DNA of 64,000 bases from Lanius collurio (Eukaryota; Chordata; Aves; Passeriformes; Laniidae): the NCBI GenBank assembly GCA_020086605.1, contig JACBWW010000048.1, positions 2,965,864-3,029,863 on the forward strand, read 5' to 3'. Under the pieces are notes generated by a model. The model was given only the letters and a program-made list of their open reading frames with translations, made no database searches and was not told the DNA's origin. This document shows positions 25,018-38,200 of the stretch, in pieces; within the stretch, counting starts at the first letter, position 1; the number at the start of each line of letters is the position of its first letter. A program made the position numbers and the translations under genes.

Positions 25018-25222
25018 GTGGGGCATTGTTGTGGTGGATCTCCTCTGGGTCCCCCCCCAGCAGGGTCCCTGCCATGTAACTCTGAGATATTCCTTTGTTT
25101 AATGTTCAAGGAGCCCGGGCTCTGATCTGGTTGGTTGTTTATCCCAGCTCCACCCTTGGTATCCCCCTTCCCCCCCCTCTTCATAACCAGAGGGCATTAT
25201 TTTTATTTCATGCTCTGATTGG
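25018..25222 (-). mobile_element. GC-rich, LTR-like remnant (tentative)
   Basis: This patch is markedly more GC-rich than its surroundings, with C runs at about 25052-25059 and in 25154-25178 and a perfect 12-bp palindrome GAGCCCGGGCTC at 25111-25122. Read on the minus strand it has a CCAAT box (25218-25222), then a G-rich tract, then ATTAAA (25098-25103), an order that suits a retroviral LTR. A 7-base direct repeat 'gggcatt' lies at 25021-25027 and 25192-25198, but no TG...CA ends line up with it. It could instead be a small regulatory GC island. No internal retroviral sequence was seen. Confidence 0.3.
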
Positions 25223-26375
25223 TCTCAACATTGAGTGCCTGAATTATTAAATACTCCTAAGTACATGTGTAACTATACAATTGAGAGATCAGAAAGGAAA
25301 TATTTTTTTGGTATACGCTGGCAAACTCTTGCCTAAAAGCTTTGGGTTATTCATTCTGTAATTTGAGTTCACATGTGCACACTCATCTGCCCATGTTCCC
25401 CCACTTATTTACAAAAATGGACATGTACAAAGACTATATATACAAGTAAGTGTATAGTACATGTATTAGATATGTTTTGTATTGGACTTATATAATATAG
25501 GTGATTTGACCTACCTTGTCTACTTTAAACTGCACTGAAATTAAACATCTAACCTAAAGGGAGAATCTAGACTTCTTTACAGTCTGTGGAAAAGTTATTT
25601 GCAGAAGATTTGTCCAAGACTACTTGCAAAAATTGTCCTTTTGATGTTTACTGATGATAGAGGGAGTTTTCTTCATGTCTAACACTTGCTGTGCACCTAG
25701 ATAGAGTATGCTGAGAAGGATCCTGTTCAAATATATTTAATAAAAAAAAAGGAGATCATTCTATCAGTTTAATTTAAAAAATGGTGAACATCCAATTTCT
25801 ATGCAATAATATTTTTCTTTACAAAGATCATTCTAGTCTTATACGGACTATGGCAGTTGTTTGGTGCTCATCTTGACTGTGTATCTTACTTCTTCATAAA
25901 ATGAAGGATTAGCAGATGTGCTAGGGGGAACAACAGAAGCTGCCAGAATTTCTCTCCACTGGAGTAGCTGAATTAGTATTGGCTACAGTATGCTGGTCTT
26001 TTTTTTTTAATTCTCTAGTTCAGACACAGGCCAGATATGCACCAGTTCTAGTGTTAAGAATAAAAATGATCTTCATTGCTCTGTGTATTTTTGAAGAGAT
26101 TGACACTGACATGTATAATTTGATCTTTTCATTATATATGCTTCTTAGAATTCAGAGTTGGCATAAATGTCTCTAGACTCTTCCATGCTTGTGGAATAAT
26201 ATAAGCAAATTAATGTAAAGTAGAAGCCAGGTCATTCCCCCACCTTCCCAGACTAAAAGCAGAGACAAAACAACTTCTCCTTTGTTATGGAATCTAGAAG
26301 AAATGTATTTAAGAGTTCTATTAGAATTCTGCACAGAGGCTACTGAAGGAGTAAACTATTAAAATAATGTTTTTA
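25223..26375. other. Gene-free unique sequence
   Basis: AT-rich with no gene or interspersed repeat recognised. Short AT-alternating patches occur around 25436-25500. Confidence 0.6.
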
Positions 26376-26408
26376 CTTAAATTAATGATCAAAAATCATT
26401 AATTTAAG
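26376..26408. repeat. Perfect 14-bp hairpin
   Basis: CTTAAATTAATGAT (26376-26389) is fully complementary to ATCATTAATTTAAG (26395-26408), with a 5-base loop (caaaa). The right arm runs into the first unit of the tandem duplication that follows. Confidence 0.9.
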
Positions 26409-26503
26409 AGCTGCAACATGTTATTTTTCCCTTCTTAATCATTAGTTTTCCATGAAGAGCTGCAACATGTTATTTTTCCCTTCTTAGTCATTAGCTTTCC
26501 ATG
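26406..26503. repeat. 49-bp tandem duplication, two copies
   Basis: Two adjacent 49-base units (26406-26454 and 26455-26503), each starting 'aagagctgcaacatg' and ending 'tttccatg'. They differ at two positions (taatc/tagtc and gtttt/gcttt). High identity suggests a fairly recent event. The 5' edge coincides with the foot of the perfect hairpin at 26376-26408, which could have provoked polymerase slippage. Confidence 0.93.
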
Positions 26504-27780
26504 AAGTACAGGGAATTCATTAATGTCTGATTAGTAATTGTTTCAAAGGAGGAATAAAATGTGTTAGGGCTATGCTATATTGAATATCCAGTGAGATCCT
26601 CACTCTTTTCCGTTGTGCGTACTTTAAAACATTTGTTTGAGTAGAATGACTGAATTATTACTCTTCATAAAGTAGCAACAGAAAAAAGAAAATTAATTTT
26701 TTTTAGTCTGGTTTGATTTCATACTTGTATTAGAACAACAGTCTTGTATAGAGCAACAATCACAGTACATTTATTTGTTCTCATTTCTGAGAGAACTATA
26801 ATTTAGTTATTTTAAATTATCAGTATCCTAGTCCACACTCCAAAGTAGGGGGATCATTTCTTATACTTTATGAATGTATAAACTTAAAAGAGCTGATAAC
26901 TTCTTTTGATATTTATATCTATCTTTACATTTCCCTTCATCAAATAAAGCTTGAGCCTCCAACTAATGGCTTCATTGCCTAAATTGTCTGTGAAAGGATA
27001 ATGTATCTGGTGCACATCATGCAAAGATATAGAGAGTCTTTTGGCTTTTTTTCATCCTCATAAACATTTGAATGTGCAAAGAGTTTCTCATTTTGATTTG
27101 TGATGCACCAGGTTCAGATTTGCTGAAGTTTTTTTTGCTAGCCAGTACACTTATATATATTTTATTCCAAGAGGAACATTATAGACATATGACTTGACAC
27201 AGCAGAGACTAGAGATATCTTGGAATTTTTCCTGTATCTTTTGCTAGGTTTGTAAAGTGAAAGAAAAAGATACCAGTATTTTTAGACTGTAAGTATAAAG
27301 AAACAAAAATTATACTGTTAGGAAGGTATCATAAGGCACAGATGGTCAGTGGATCTTTCCCACCACCCTCTTATTTCATCATCTTTTTAGGCCCATTTTC
27401 AGGGAAACCATTCATGGTTAACACAAAGGAAACAATCATTAGTGCTGAATATATGTTACTCATCTAAAAACACACATACAGTCTTCAAATACATATATTT
27501 ATGTGTGGCCATGTGTTTATATATTTGTATATATATTTGTAGTCATCTCACTGATGCAAACATGGCTGAAGTTATTTAGTTTTTGCACACCAGGCATTGA
27601 CTTGAAGGAAGTTACCATGAAGCAGGTGGTTCTCTCAGATCTTTTAATTGGAGTGGATTCACCATCTCAAAAATCCCAGCCCAATCCTAGGAAGAGAAGG
27701 TGAACCAGCTTCATGCAAACGCTCTTCAGCAAGGGCAACTCTTGGTCACAGCCATCCAGATGGATCCAGCTGCAGCAGGT
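26504..27780. other. Gene-free unique sequence
   Basis: No gene recognised. An irregular TATATT/TGTA-rich stretch lies at about 27490-27540. Nothing else stands out. Confidence 0.6.
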
Positions 27781-27834
27781 GAGGGAGGTTTGGACCACAG
27801 CTCCTTTCTAACCTCGACCATTCTGATTCTGTGA
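27781..27834 (+). mobile_element. CR1 LINE fragment, 3' tail only
   Basis: Plus-strand CR1 terminus: 'gagggaggtttggaccac', then 'ctcctttctaacctcgac', then 'cattctgattctgtga', a two-unit ATTCTRTGA tail. Similarity upstream (27713-27780, for example 'cagctgcagcaggtgaggga') is suggestive but not secure. Confidence 0.85.
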
Positions 27835-28552
27835 AGCAACAGTTTACATTCTGCACTGAAAACTACCAGCTAGAATGTTTTTTATCTAGGAAGTAGAGGA
27901 CATTGATTATTACCAATATAGTACCTTCAGACCTATATGAGAATTTTCAAGCAAAAGCTATATTATGTTTATGATTTAATTTTAATTATATTACATTATA
28001 TTACAATGCTATGTAATCAATATTATATGATAATGAAATGTGGAATTCTGTACTAAGTATTTCAGAGACTGATTTTAGCCAATCTAGTAAAAAATCTTGG
28101 TTGTATCTAGAATCTAGTAGGGAAGATTCCTGAAGGCTCCTGAAAGGAGCTAAGAGACTATGAAACACTCATGAAGGGGGGAGTCTTTACCAAATGCTGG
28201 TTCTTTATTCAGCCTAGATACCACTGTGTTCCTAAACTCAGTTTAAGACCTCAGTGTGAAAAGTGCAATTGCCATAATGCATTACTACTGATACCTGTAT
28301 ACTTAGATACCTGTGTTTTAAACTACTCATTATTTAGCAGCACTTCAGCAGAAAAATGATAGGAATGTCACTGGAAAAACTATTAATCCCTTAGTAGGAA
28401 AGGGAAGGAGGAAACATGAAATTTAAAACCAATGGGTAACTTAGCAGAAGAGAAAAACACACTGGTGTAGGAATCTGGGATTTAGTCTTTTAAAAGATGA
28501 GTGTTTTTATGTCAGGCTATGAAATATGTGTCTAATTTGAAATCACATCTTG
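27835..28552. other. Gene-free unique sequence
   Basis: No gene recognised. A very AT-rich patch near 27975-28030 includes a short double 'attatattac' repeat. Confidence 0.6.
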
Positions 28553-28730
28553 CCCGGTCCAACCTTGACCTTGAATGTTTCCAGGGATGGGAAATCTGCC
28601 ACCCCTCTGGGCAACCTGTCGCAGTGTTTCATCACTCTCTTTTTTAATTGTTAAAAAAACATCTTTCTTACATCTAACCTAAATAGACCCTCCTTCAGTT
28701 TAAAACCATTATCCCTTCTCCTATCACACA
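28553..28730 (-). mobile_element. CR1 LINE fragment, internal 3' region
   Basis: Minus-strand CR1 without its terminal tail. On the plus strand it shows 'tccaaccttgaccttgaatg', 'tttccagggatgggaaatct', 'cctctgggcaacctgtcgc', 'agtgtttcatcactctc' and 'ttcagtttaaaaccattatc', all in canonical CR1 order. The 3' terminal portion that would lie to the left is missing, so the copy is truncated at both ends. It is old: the 'cagtaaagaatttcttcc' block has decayed to 'ttgttaaaaaaacatc'. Confidence 0.95.
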
Positions 28731-31700
28731 GGCCATGTTATGAAATATATGGAAAACTTAAAATGATACATGCCTGAAGCTAAAATTAAATTAAATCTAA
28801 GTGGAAACTTCAGTGTTACTGACCATTTGAGGTATGTCTAGACCACATGGGATCACATAGGGATTTCTGCTTTGGTTGTGAATGTGTTGGTAGTTCTCCC
28901 TGACAGCCCAGTTCAAAAGAAAGCTGGTAGCTCAAGTCCTGGAAGCAGTTTGCATGACACTGTCCCCAGGCTACCCAAAGCTGTGGACTCTGCAGTTAAT
29001 TATCTCTGCAGATCATCTGGCTGGCATAGCCCATGGCTTTTTCAGTCTTGACACTTTTTGGTCAGAGCTTGCACAATATGAAAATGTCCTTTGGGAATTT
29101 TTAGCACCACTGCCATTCTTATTAGTAAGAGAATCTGGTGCTCTGAGTTTTTTGCCAGATATTGTACAAAGTATGAAGCACTTTACAGGCCATAAAATAA
29201 TGCTAGTGAATTCTCTAAGAAAACTTAAAAATGCTTCTTTTCTTTTTTTTAGATCTTTAGCATGATTGGAATTTTTTACTTCCCTAAAGCTTTCATTCCC
29301 TCAGACTTGAGGAAACTGATGGAATACGGTCCAGAAATATGATTGATTATATTTTTTTGTTCTTTTATGGGATGAATTAAGCTTGCATAATCTTTTACTT
29401 TGCCTTTCATTCTGGAAGTTTTCCAAGATAGTACTTTTGCCAAGTTACCTGATAAGAACTTAGATTATTTAGTGGCTGAAGGAATTGATAAAAATATGAA
29501 CTATAGATATATGTCCCTCAAACTCCTTGCTGTTACAAAGGCAACACTAATGAAAAAAATCTGAATTGAAAAACTTTTTCCTTGTTTGTCCTTGATTTGC
29601 CAGCACTTGAATGAAAGTACAGTGGTCAGGGGTACAAGTAAAGGCCATAGACTGACTGAACACTCTGGCAAGAGACTATGGAAAAGGAAATGCCAAAATA
29701 ACGTCAGCACAGAAAAAAAAGTGACAGGAGAATTGATATGTTTTTCTGAATTACTTGCAGGTTTAGTAGTGGCTTAGAAAATGTCAAAACACAGGAAGAA
29801 GAACCTGTATAAACAAGTGTGGAGTCAATTATCAAGACATGACAGAAGTCTGAGATGAAAGCACAGGTCTCAGTGAGCCACCATTACTTAAACTTTGACT
29901 GAAAATTTAAATGGTTAAGAAACTATTAAAATTTAAGTTTAATAGACTTCTACTCAGGAAGGTCCAGGAGGGACAGAAGACACATAACCAGATTTAACTA
30001 TCTAGCGAGACACTGTGGGACAGCAGCATACAGACTTGACAGATGTGTACTCTTTGTTACTAGTTTGGATGTATTTTTCCTGTGGATAAATATATCTTGC
30101 ATTTAAATAGTTCATTTCCAAACAAGAATAATAATATATACTCAAAGACCAGATGTTTCACAGGGAAAAAATCCCTTAACCTCTCAAATTGTGAAAGCCA
30201 CTTGAATGCAAAACAACTGTAGATGGTATCTAGTTGGCCTAGGTAGAGATGGAATACACAGTCACCTGATTTCCATTTCAGCTACAGTCAACAGTTTTCA
30301 AAGAATGCTTAATGTTTTATATGACAACTTTCATTAGGTGCCTCCCTATTGAGATGGAATATTTCTAGTGTACTTAAAGGAAGTCAGTGTTGACTGCCTA
30401 AAAGTTCTTGAGGAATGTCCTTTGAACACTGCCAACAAATGGATTGTGATCCAGGATTAGGTATATGGGCAACTGAACTCTAAAAATGTTCTAAAATGCT
30501 AGCACTGTTTTTCAGAAATGGTGTGTAATAATTAAGAAGTCTGAACAGTAATAAAGGAATTAGATAATGTTTGACTTGATTTAGTCTGAGCAGAGTATTG
30601 AATCCTCATGTCCAAAATGATTATCAGGCCATAAGGTACAGCAGGTGACTCTTTCTTGAAGTAGGATTATGTTGCTTCAGTAAATATACATTGTCATTTG
30701 GGAGCCTAGTGCTAAGAGGAGAGAATGTCCTTATTGATGTTTCTTTGTTCCTTGGTATTTTAGGTGCTGGCTTACAGCATGGGCAATGTTTCTCTCCCTA
30801 GGTGCAGTTCCAAACATATTCACCACACTGCAAAAAATTAGAAATTACAGTCCTCTGACGGGCTGCTGTTGTCAGAATGAGGCACTTACACTGAATATTT
30901 CAGCTTTCTGACAGAAGCAGAGGTTTAATTGAAACAGAGGCAATGCCATCAACAGCAAGTGCCTGTGTTCAGGCAAAAGAAATGCCTCTGCTGGGAAAAG
31001 AGCTTTCCTTTATGTGTACTTTTCCTTCTCATGTACTTTAAAATCTCCAATAACTATTGTAGAAAATTTGGACTGGTGTGCCAGGTGACCTGGATCATTC
31101 TCTGAAGCTATACACCTGCAATTTCTGTTAAATATTATTAAACTGAGTAGGATGGCTTCCACATGCTATTTAACCTGCAACGGACTGAGGAGTAAGCAAA
31201 TGTCAAAACCATTTAAAAGAATTGGTATGGACTGCAGCACAGTAATTCTGATATTTCTTATACCACTGTCTTCATAATATTTAATCAAAATCCTCTTAAG
31301 AACACCAATGTGTTCACACGTTTCTTTGCTTGGGTCTCAGTTCTGGATTTTTCAGCCTCTGATTACAGCTTCCACAGAAACCTCTATTATTACTGAGTCT
31401 TGGTTTAGCTCTTAAGTCTGCCAGGCTTTTCATAGTTAGAATACAAAGATCTATGGTCCACCTATATGTACAAATCTGACCTTATTCCATACTTAATAGG
31501 CAGCACAGGTGGGGCAATGTGAGTATTTATTGTGCCACCTCTTTTCAGTTTAAGGGTTGGGGGAGTCTAAGCTCCTCTAAGATTGAACTACTATCAGAAC
31601 ATTACTATCTTCTCAGACAAAGATTTTGACAGGCTGTATGATCAGCTTTTGACTTGGTTGTTTAATTAATTCATGAATTTTGATCTCTTTAGGGAATGCT

Positions 31701-34700
31701 AGAATACCCTCCAAATCCATCTCTACAGCATCTGCTCCTGGAGGAGCAGTGACTAGACTGAAGCCCAGAAAGTTTGACTTTCTTTCCTTGCTAATTACCC
31801 TTTTATTTGTTGGTATGTAGAATTTCTGTTCTATCCCAATAAAGGACATCTCTCAGACTTACTACTTTTATGTTGGTTTAGGCCAAGTTTCATAAGCAAT
31901 TTCTATTTCAAAAGTATGTTTCAGTGAGAAATATGTCTTGTGCATTGGATTTAATATAAAGCATGCTGCTATTAATGCTCTTAATTTTGTATGTTTTTTC
32001 AATATTAAGCCATGTGTTTTCAGCAGCATTTCATAAAGCTATGCAGAATTTGTGAGTCTTCATATATCAATACATTTGTAAGGCAAAAAGACAATGAAAT
32101 AACAAGAATCAACAAATTTATCATCTATCAGAAGAAGAAATTTTTGGCAAATTTATTTTCTTGATTCTGAATATAGCAAAATGAAACAAAACTTTTTGAA
32201 TAGAAACTGAACTATTTCCACGAAATATGCATCTGTCCTACTTCTTAGAAAAAGTTGTTCTTGTGGGTAACAAGGCGACCCTAAACCTTGTATCAAATTC
32301 AACATAAAACTAGAAAATTTAAACATTATGAAAAATTTGTGCCTATTTTAGAAATGATGTAAATGTATAAATTAGACATCCAGGGTATTAACTCCACTGA
32401 AACAAATAAAAAATATCTTGACTTGAGTATAAGACAGGATTTAACCCACTTATAATCTGGTCAAAAAATAGATGCCTGTGATAAACTGCAGACAACCTTG
32501 GATTTATATTTCATTCAAGTGAGTGCAAAATGAACATAATTTGCAAGAAAATATATGGGAATAAAGTAACAGTCAAGAGTGTGGAGGATAAGGAGACTTT
32601 CCAGATATCCAGACTTTCATTAGCCATTTTTAATCCTCCCTTTGTTTATTTTCCAAAGTGTGAAATAATACTGAATTTTGTTGCCCACTTCTTGCCAGGT
32701 TCCCCATGAATCTGCTGATCAGTTTGTTCCTTAGCTGTGCTACGTGTGGATTGCACCATCCATTATATTATTGCCAAACCTGATAAAAAGGTTTTCTGAA
32801 ATATATTACATGACACATAGTTGCCCAGAATTCATTGCTATAGAGAGATGCCTAGATCTAGTTAACATAAGTAGGAGTGCAAGAATTTTATTAATAGTGC
32901 CATCTGAACTTTAATTTACTTGACCAACAGCTGTGTAATCAAGGTCAGGATTGGGGCAGAAGCTACAATGTAGTATTGCAAATGTCATTTATGAGGTTTT
33001 TGGCTCTTGTGTTATGTGCATTGCTGGAATATTCCCTCTTAGTTCTTCTATCTGAGAGGTCTTCAGGTGTGCAATGGCAAATTTAGCAACTAAATATGAA
33101 GAGTCTGCTAAATTTCTGCTCAGGAGATTACATTCTTCCATTAGTCCATTTTGCAGAAAATACCCAAAGCCAAGAGAGTGGTTTAAAAATCCTTCCTGGG
33201 CACTGGCAGCCAATGAATTAGTACCCAATTCTTTTGCCAGCCTGAACATCTGCAGTGCTGGGCGTGTTAGAACAATACCAAGACACTGCATAGATGTTAA
33301 ACTGGATTAAATATATAATGGTTTAATGGAGAGATAAAGCAGATTAATCCTTTCACTGAATCAGGAGATTCAAATAGCTTACTCTATTCCCACAATATTT
33401 GAGATTATCCTAACAGAGCGTTACAGCAAATGCACTTTTCAAAATGTGGGTTAGATTTGGATGAAGATTTTATAGCTAAGCATGAATATTGTTTTTTCCT
33501 GTGTGATATTTTGTACCTCTGTCCTTGTGCACTAAGGAAAACTTGTTCACTTATGGCAAGTCTGGCAACACTGAAACAATATAAAAAGAACATAAAATGA
33601 AAGAGCTTAAATTGGGATCTGGATAATGCATGACTTTTATGTCACAGTTACTGCAATTTACACTATTTAGAGGCTCTGAATGCACTTATTTAGAGATTTG
33701 TTTTTGATTGAAGGGTTGACATAGAAAATTCCTGGGAAAGCAACCTATTTCAGGGGTTTATTACACATAAATTTCAATATTTCAATTTTTATAACTTTGA
33801 ATTTTAATTAATTGAAAAATTATGGATTTTTTTTTTCCAAGTTAAGAAATGGACACATTTTGATCATTGTTTCATCTGTGTGAAATGTGCTGTTCAAGTA
33901 AGTTTTCAACCAAAGTATATCTAAGGTAAGATCATGCTTTTGGAAAGTCTGTTTGCATCCTAACTACCAGCCTGGTATGTGATACTGGGGATTTGCTTAG
34001 TAAGTGTTTAACAATCACCAGCCATTATGTTTGCTTGGTGAACAGTGCATTTAGTTAAAAACCCCCACTGCTTAAGTTAACCCTTCTCTGGATCTTGGCT
34101 GGCCTGTGACCAGGTCTGCTAAAAAAGTCTGTTTTACAATTTAATTTGCAAATCCAATATTTTTTGATTCAGCTTTAAAAAATAAATTTATCTATTTTAT
34201 TACAGTAGATTAGAGCTTGCCAAAGTAATTGCATTCATTTCTTTGTTTACCATTTCTCCCTTTGATAGGGGATACTTTATTGAACGGAATGATGGTAAAT
34301 ATCATCACAGTTGCATACTATTAGCCTCAAAGCCTGAGGCAAAGTCAAAGAAATAAAATCCACTAGCACATTTGTCATTTGGAATTAAAACAAGTGAGGA
34401 AACAGTAAAATATTAAATTACCTATTCTCAGTCATGTGGCAGTCACGACTCTTAGTTATGCAAAAATTGACCAACTGATTTTCACAAGATATCTTCTCAC
34501 AGAGTCCTAATCACAACATAAAGATAACTTTAATAATTGTTTTTATTATTTTCTGCATAGTAGTTTTTATCTTCAAGTCTGTTGTAGTAGAGAACATCTT
34601 AGAGACAACTTATAAATGTTCTCCATTATCTTTATAATATCAAAGAAGAATATTAATTTTGTGAGGCTGCTGCAAAAGCACAAATGTAGAATTTACTAGA

Positions 34701-35100
34701 ATTAATTTCACATTATCAGCATTTTTTTCCAACTCTTATGCTTTTATCCAACCCTAAAGGATTTTACTTCATATTCTCAAGTAGTTATAGAGCTAACCAG
34801 CTGAAAACCTTTATCTCTTCTTCATATATCCTGTTGCCAGACTCTGTTTTTTAAATGACATATTTTTGCCAGGTGAGTAAGATATTTGTCCATTGCCACA
34901 CTGATGGACTTTAAAATCAGTGCATTGTTACATTTCAAAGAAAAATTTAACATCACTGAAAGTCCCAATGATCTAAGATTTAGATGACAGCAAAGTATTT
35001 TATGAGGTACTAGACCAGATTTGCTCCACTAAAAAGTCATATGTCATACTTCAGATATAAATTCCCCTGTCCAACATTTCAAAGACCCAATCTAACCAAG
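28731..35100. other. Gene-free unique sequence
   Basis: More than 6 kb with no recognised gene or transposable element. Overlapping open frames on both strands at 32989-33310 (100 codons minus, 78 plus) and a 78-codon minus frame at 31613-31849 were examined. None shows a known domain. A small perfect hairpin, CTGCTCC/GGAGCAG with a 4-base loop, lies at 31732-31749. Confidence 0.55.
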
Positions 35101-35200
35101 ACTTAAGGAAACATTTCTTTGCTGAAAGGGTGTTCAAGATTTGGAACAAGCTGATGAGGGAAATGTTGAAATCACCTTCCCTGGCAGTGTTAAAAAAAGA
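35101..35200 (+). mobile_element. CR1 LINE fragment, internal 3' region
   Basis: Plus-strand CR1 core: 'acttaaggaaacatttcttt', 'gctgaaagggtgttcaagat', 'ttggaacaagctgatgaggg' and 'ccttccctggcagtgtt'. This is a diverged form of the CR1 segment 'aaggaagaaattcttta ... ggaacaggttgcccagagag ... ccctggaagtgttcaa'. Both ends are missing and the divergence suggests great age. Confidence 0.85.
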
Positions 35201-38200
35201 TAAGAATTGAAAGCATTTCAAGTAATTATTTTATTTTTTTAATAAATCGTTGATCTAAATGTAAATAAAAATATTTATCTACATGTTTTCAAGTATATAT
35301 GTTCGTTTCTTTACATGACTTCTGGGTCACGGCATCCAGCGTTCTGCATTTAGTACCTCTGACTTATATTCAATTAAACATGGTTTAAAAAGAATCACTG
35401 TCATGAATGATCATAAATATGGCTTAATGAGATACCTATTTCCTTTAAAAGAAATCCGTTGTGGAAATACAAAAAAATTAACAGAGTAGACCTGATGCAC
35501 TTTATCATAATCTGAAAATACAAAGAAAATGTGATTCAGACAGGAAGAAGCAAAAAAACTAGATGAGATATCTTTTCCATTTAAAATGATAATCTCTCAA
35601 AATAAACAAAAAATGAAAAGCCTTCTTTTTTTATGAAACTGATGAAAAGGTGTACCTATGATAGAATTTTTGGGATAAGCTACAGTAATCTTGTAGCCTG
35701 GTATTTATGATATTCTACACAAGGTACTTTGCTAGGACTTCATGCAAGATTTCCAACATAAGGTTTCTAGCCACAAAACTGTAGATTTAGATTTTTGTGT
35801 CATGTGACACAAAAAGGACTTTTATCTGAACATGGGGAATAAGATACCAACAAAAGAAATCAAATGTTTCCATTTTAAGGAATACATTTCAGAGGTATCT
35901 AAACTGAAGCCACACCAACAAGTCAGTAAAAATAGAGCCTTATACCTACAATGATGACATCCTAATCCATTGTTTATATCTGGATGTGTACATATTTTCT
36001 GCATCTTATGCTTAAAATTACATTTTTCTAAACCTCTCCACCACGGTGCAGAAGAGGAGAGCAAAAAGGTCTTACAAGCTTAAAGCTTTTTGAATGTGAA
36101 AGTGTTTTCTTTTTCAAAGGAACATTTAGCATTTTACCATAATAAATATAATTAAAGGCAATTTGAAATTTAAAAAATGTTATTACGTAAAAAGCAGAAT
36201 ACAAAAATCCCCCCAACCCCAAATATAAGTAATGTGTTTGTTTCTTGGAATTGAAAGAATCTGCCTGAAAATACCAGATTTAAGGCCTTGATATCCAGGT
36301 AGATTTTGGGCAGGGTTAAAAACTTATTCCCTTTCTTGATTACAAGAAGAGCTGCAGAATGTCACTGAAGAGTCCACAGTTTCATGAAGATGGGTGGAGG
36401 CGACTGACTCAGTGCTCCTTTTCTTTTGCAGTCAATCAGAATCAAATTTTTAGCACCTACAAAGGTGAACTTGGGCTGTCATGAAAAGCTTTGCTTTTTC
36501 CTGGAACAAAAAATTCTTTTGCACTTAAAAAGAGTTATGGCAAAATGATTTGGTCTCTGCTTCTTAAATTAAATTCCAGCTTTGGTCCCAAGTTTACATT
36601 GGCCTGTGTCTGCAACTGATGGGGTTTCTATGGTTTTACAATTTTCTGGCCCTCGTATCTTGCCTTACAGAAGTTTAAGATATCAAATGTGCTTGGACTT
36701 GTCTGTTTTTTGAGTAGACAGATGTCTTTCAGGTACCTGTGCCTACAATTTACTGTAGGCATGTTGCAAACTGCCACTGTTCTTAGAACTGGTTAAGAAA
36801 ACACATGTTGCTGGACAGCTGTTACCAATAGCTCAGAAAAAATAGCTTAAACATTAGTTGTAATTTCTCAGCAAACACGAAAGGACTGAGGTGAAGAAAA
36901 TGGGTAACTTGTTTTATGGTGATGTTGTACAGGAGATGATAGGCTTACTCAGACATTAACACTTACTAAAGTGACTATTAAATTACAAGGAATCTAGGCC
37001 ATTTTACATCTAAATAAGAATATCTGAAAAAAAACCCCTTGAATTCCCTTGAGTGCAGTATATTGTGCCTTTAAACCTTTTAATTTAAACTTATTTGCAA
37101 ATCTTCCTGTGACCAGCTACTACAAAGATGAATTAGTGAAATGTGGATTAATGAAATGGGCCCTGACAGGGTGGTTTGGTGCAGCCCTCTTTAGCACAGA
37201 TTTGACCTAAATACATTTCAAGCTATGGCTGATCAGAGACCAGTTATTAAGCACTAAGTTTCAGGACAGTGCCTGGTAGTTGGGGAACCTTTCTGTGTGT
37301 TTCATTTTACATACAAAGCTCACATTGTCTTTAGAATAGAGTATCAAAAAGAGGGTTTGTCTCATGACTCCTTTGACATCTCTTGTTCCAGTCTGCCCCG
37401 TACCAGTTTCTGTGTCGTGTACGTTTAATCGAGCACTGTTTTCTGAAAAGCAATTAAAGCCCAATTTGACTTGTTGCTGAGCAAGATGATAAGAGCTCTG
37501 GCTGTCAGCATGGTCAAAGATCAACCTTTACCCCATAGAGGGCTTATTTCAGCTTCATAATTTATTCTGCTGAAAGCTCCTCTGAGAACATGGCACACTT
37601 TGCAGCTGTTGGTGGTCCTACCCAGTTGTAACACTTCTGGACAAAAGACAAAAATGTAGTTTATTATAGCTAAACCTGGAGTTCTTAGTCCTATGTGATA
37701 AAACAAGTGTTTGATTTTTAATTTTTTTTTTCTTTTATTTAAGCTGATATAAGACATCATAGAAGCTTGTTAAGCAGGTAAAGAAATCGAAGAAACATCA
37801 CTTCTGCAAAATCCTCCACTGAAAGACTCTGCTTTCTTTCAATTGCATATAAGTGAAATAGGGTCTGAAAGACCATTTACATGTAAAAATTCAATTAGCC
37901 TGTGACACTTCTTTATGGCACTAAGAGAGAACAAGCAATAAACCATCTGTGTGCAAAGAATGTCTACAGTATAAAGTGCAGTCAGTAACTGTGAATTGTC
38001 TAGTCATTCCTAGCAAAATGCCTTGAGTCTAGAATTCTCCATAAATAAAGGAGCTATAGAATCCATCACAGATGGAAAAACTATATTAAGTCATCAGTGG
38101 CACATGCTGAAACTGCCTTTTGCTGCTTTTCCAGAACTTTGTCCTAACATATTCTGCTATCTTCGTCATTAAACTTCAGCCATTCTTCTCAAGACACACT

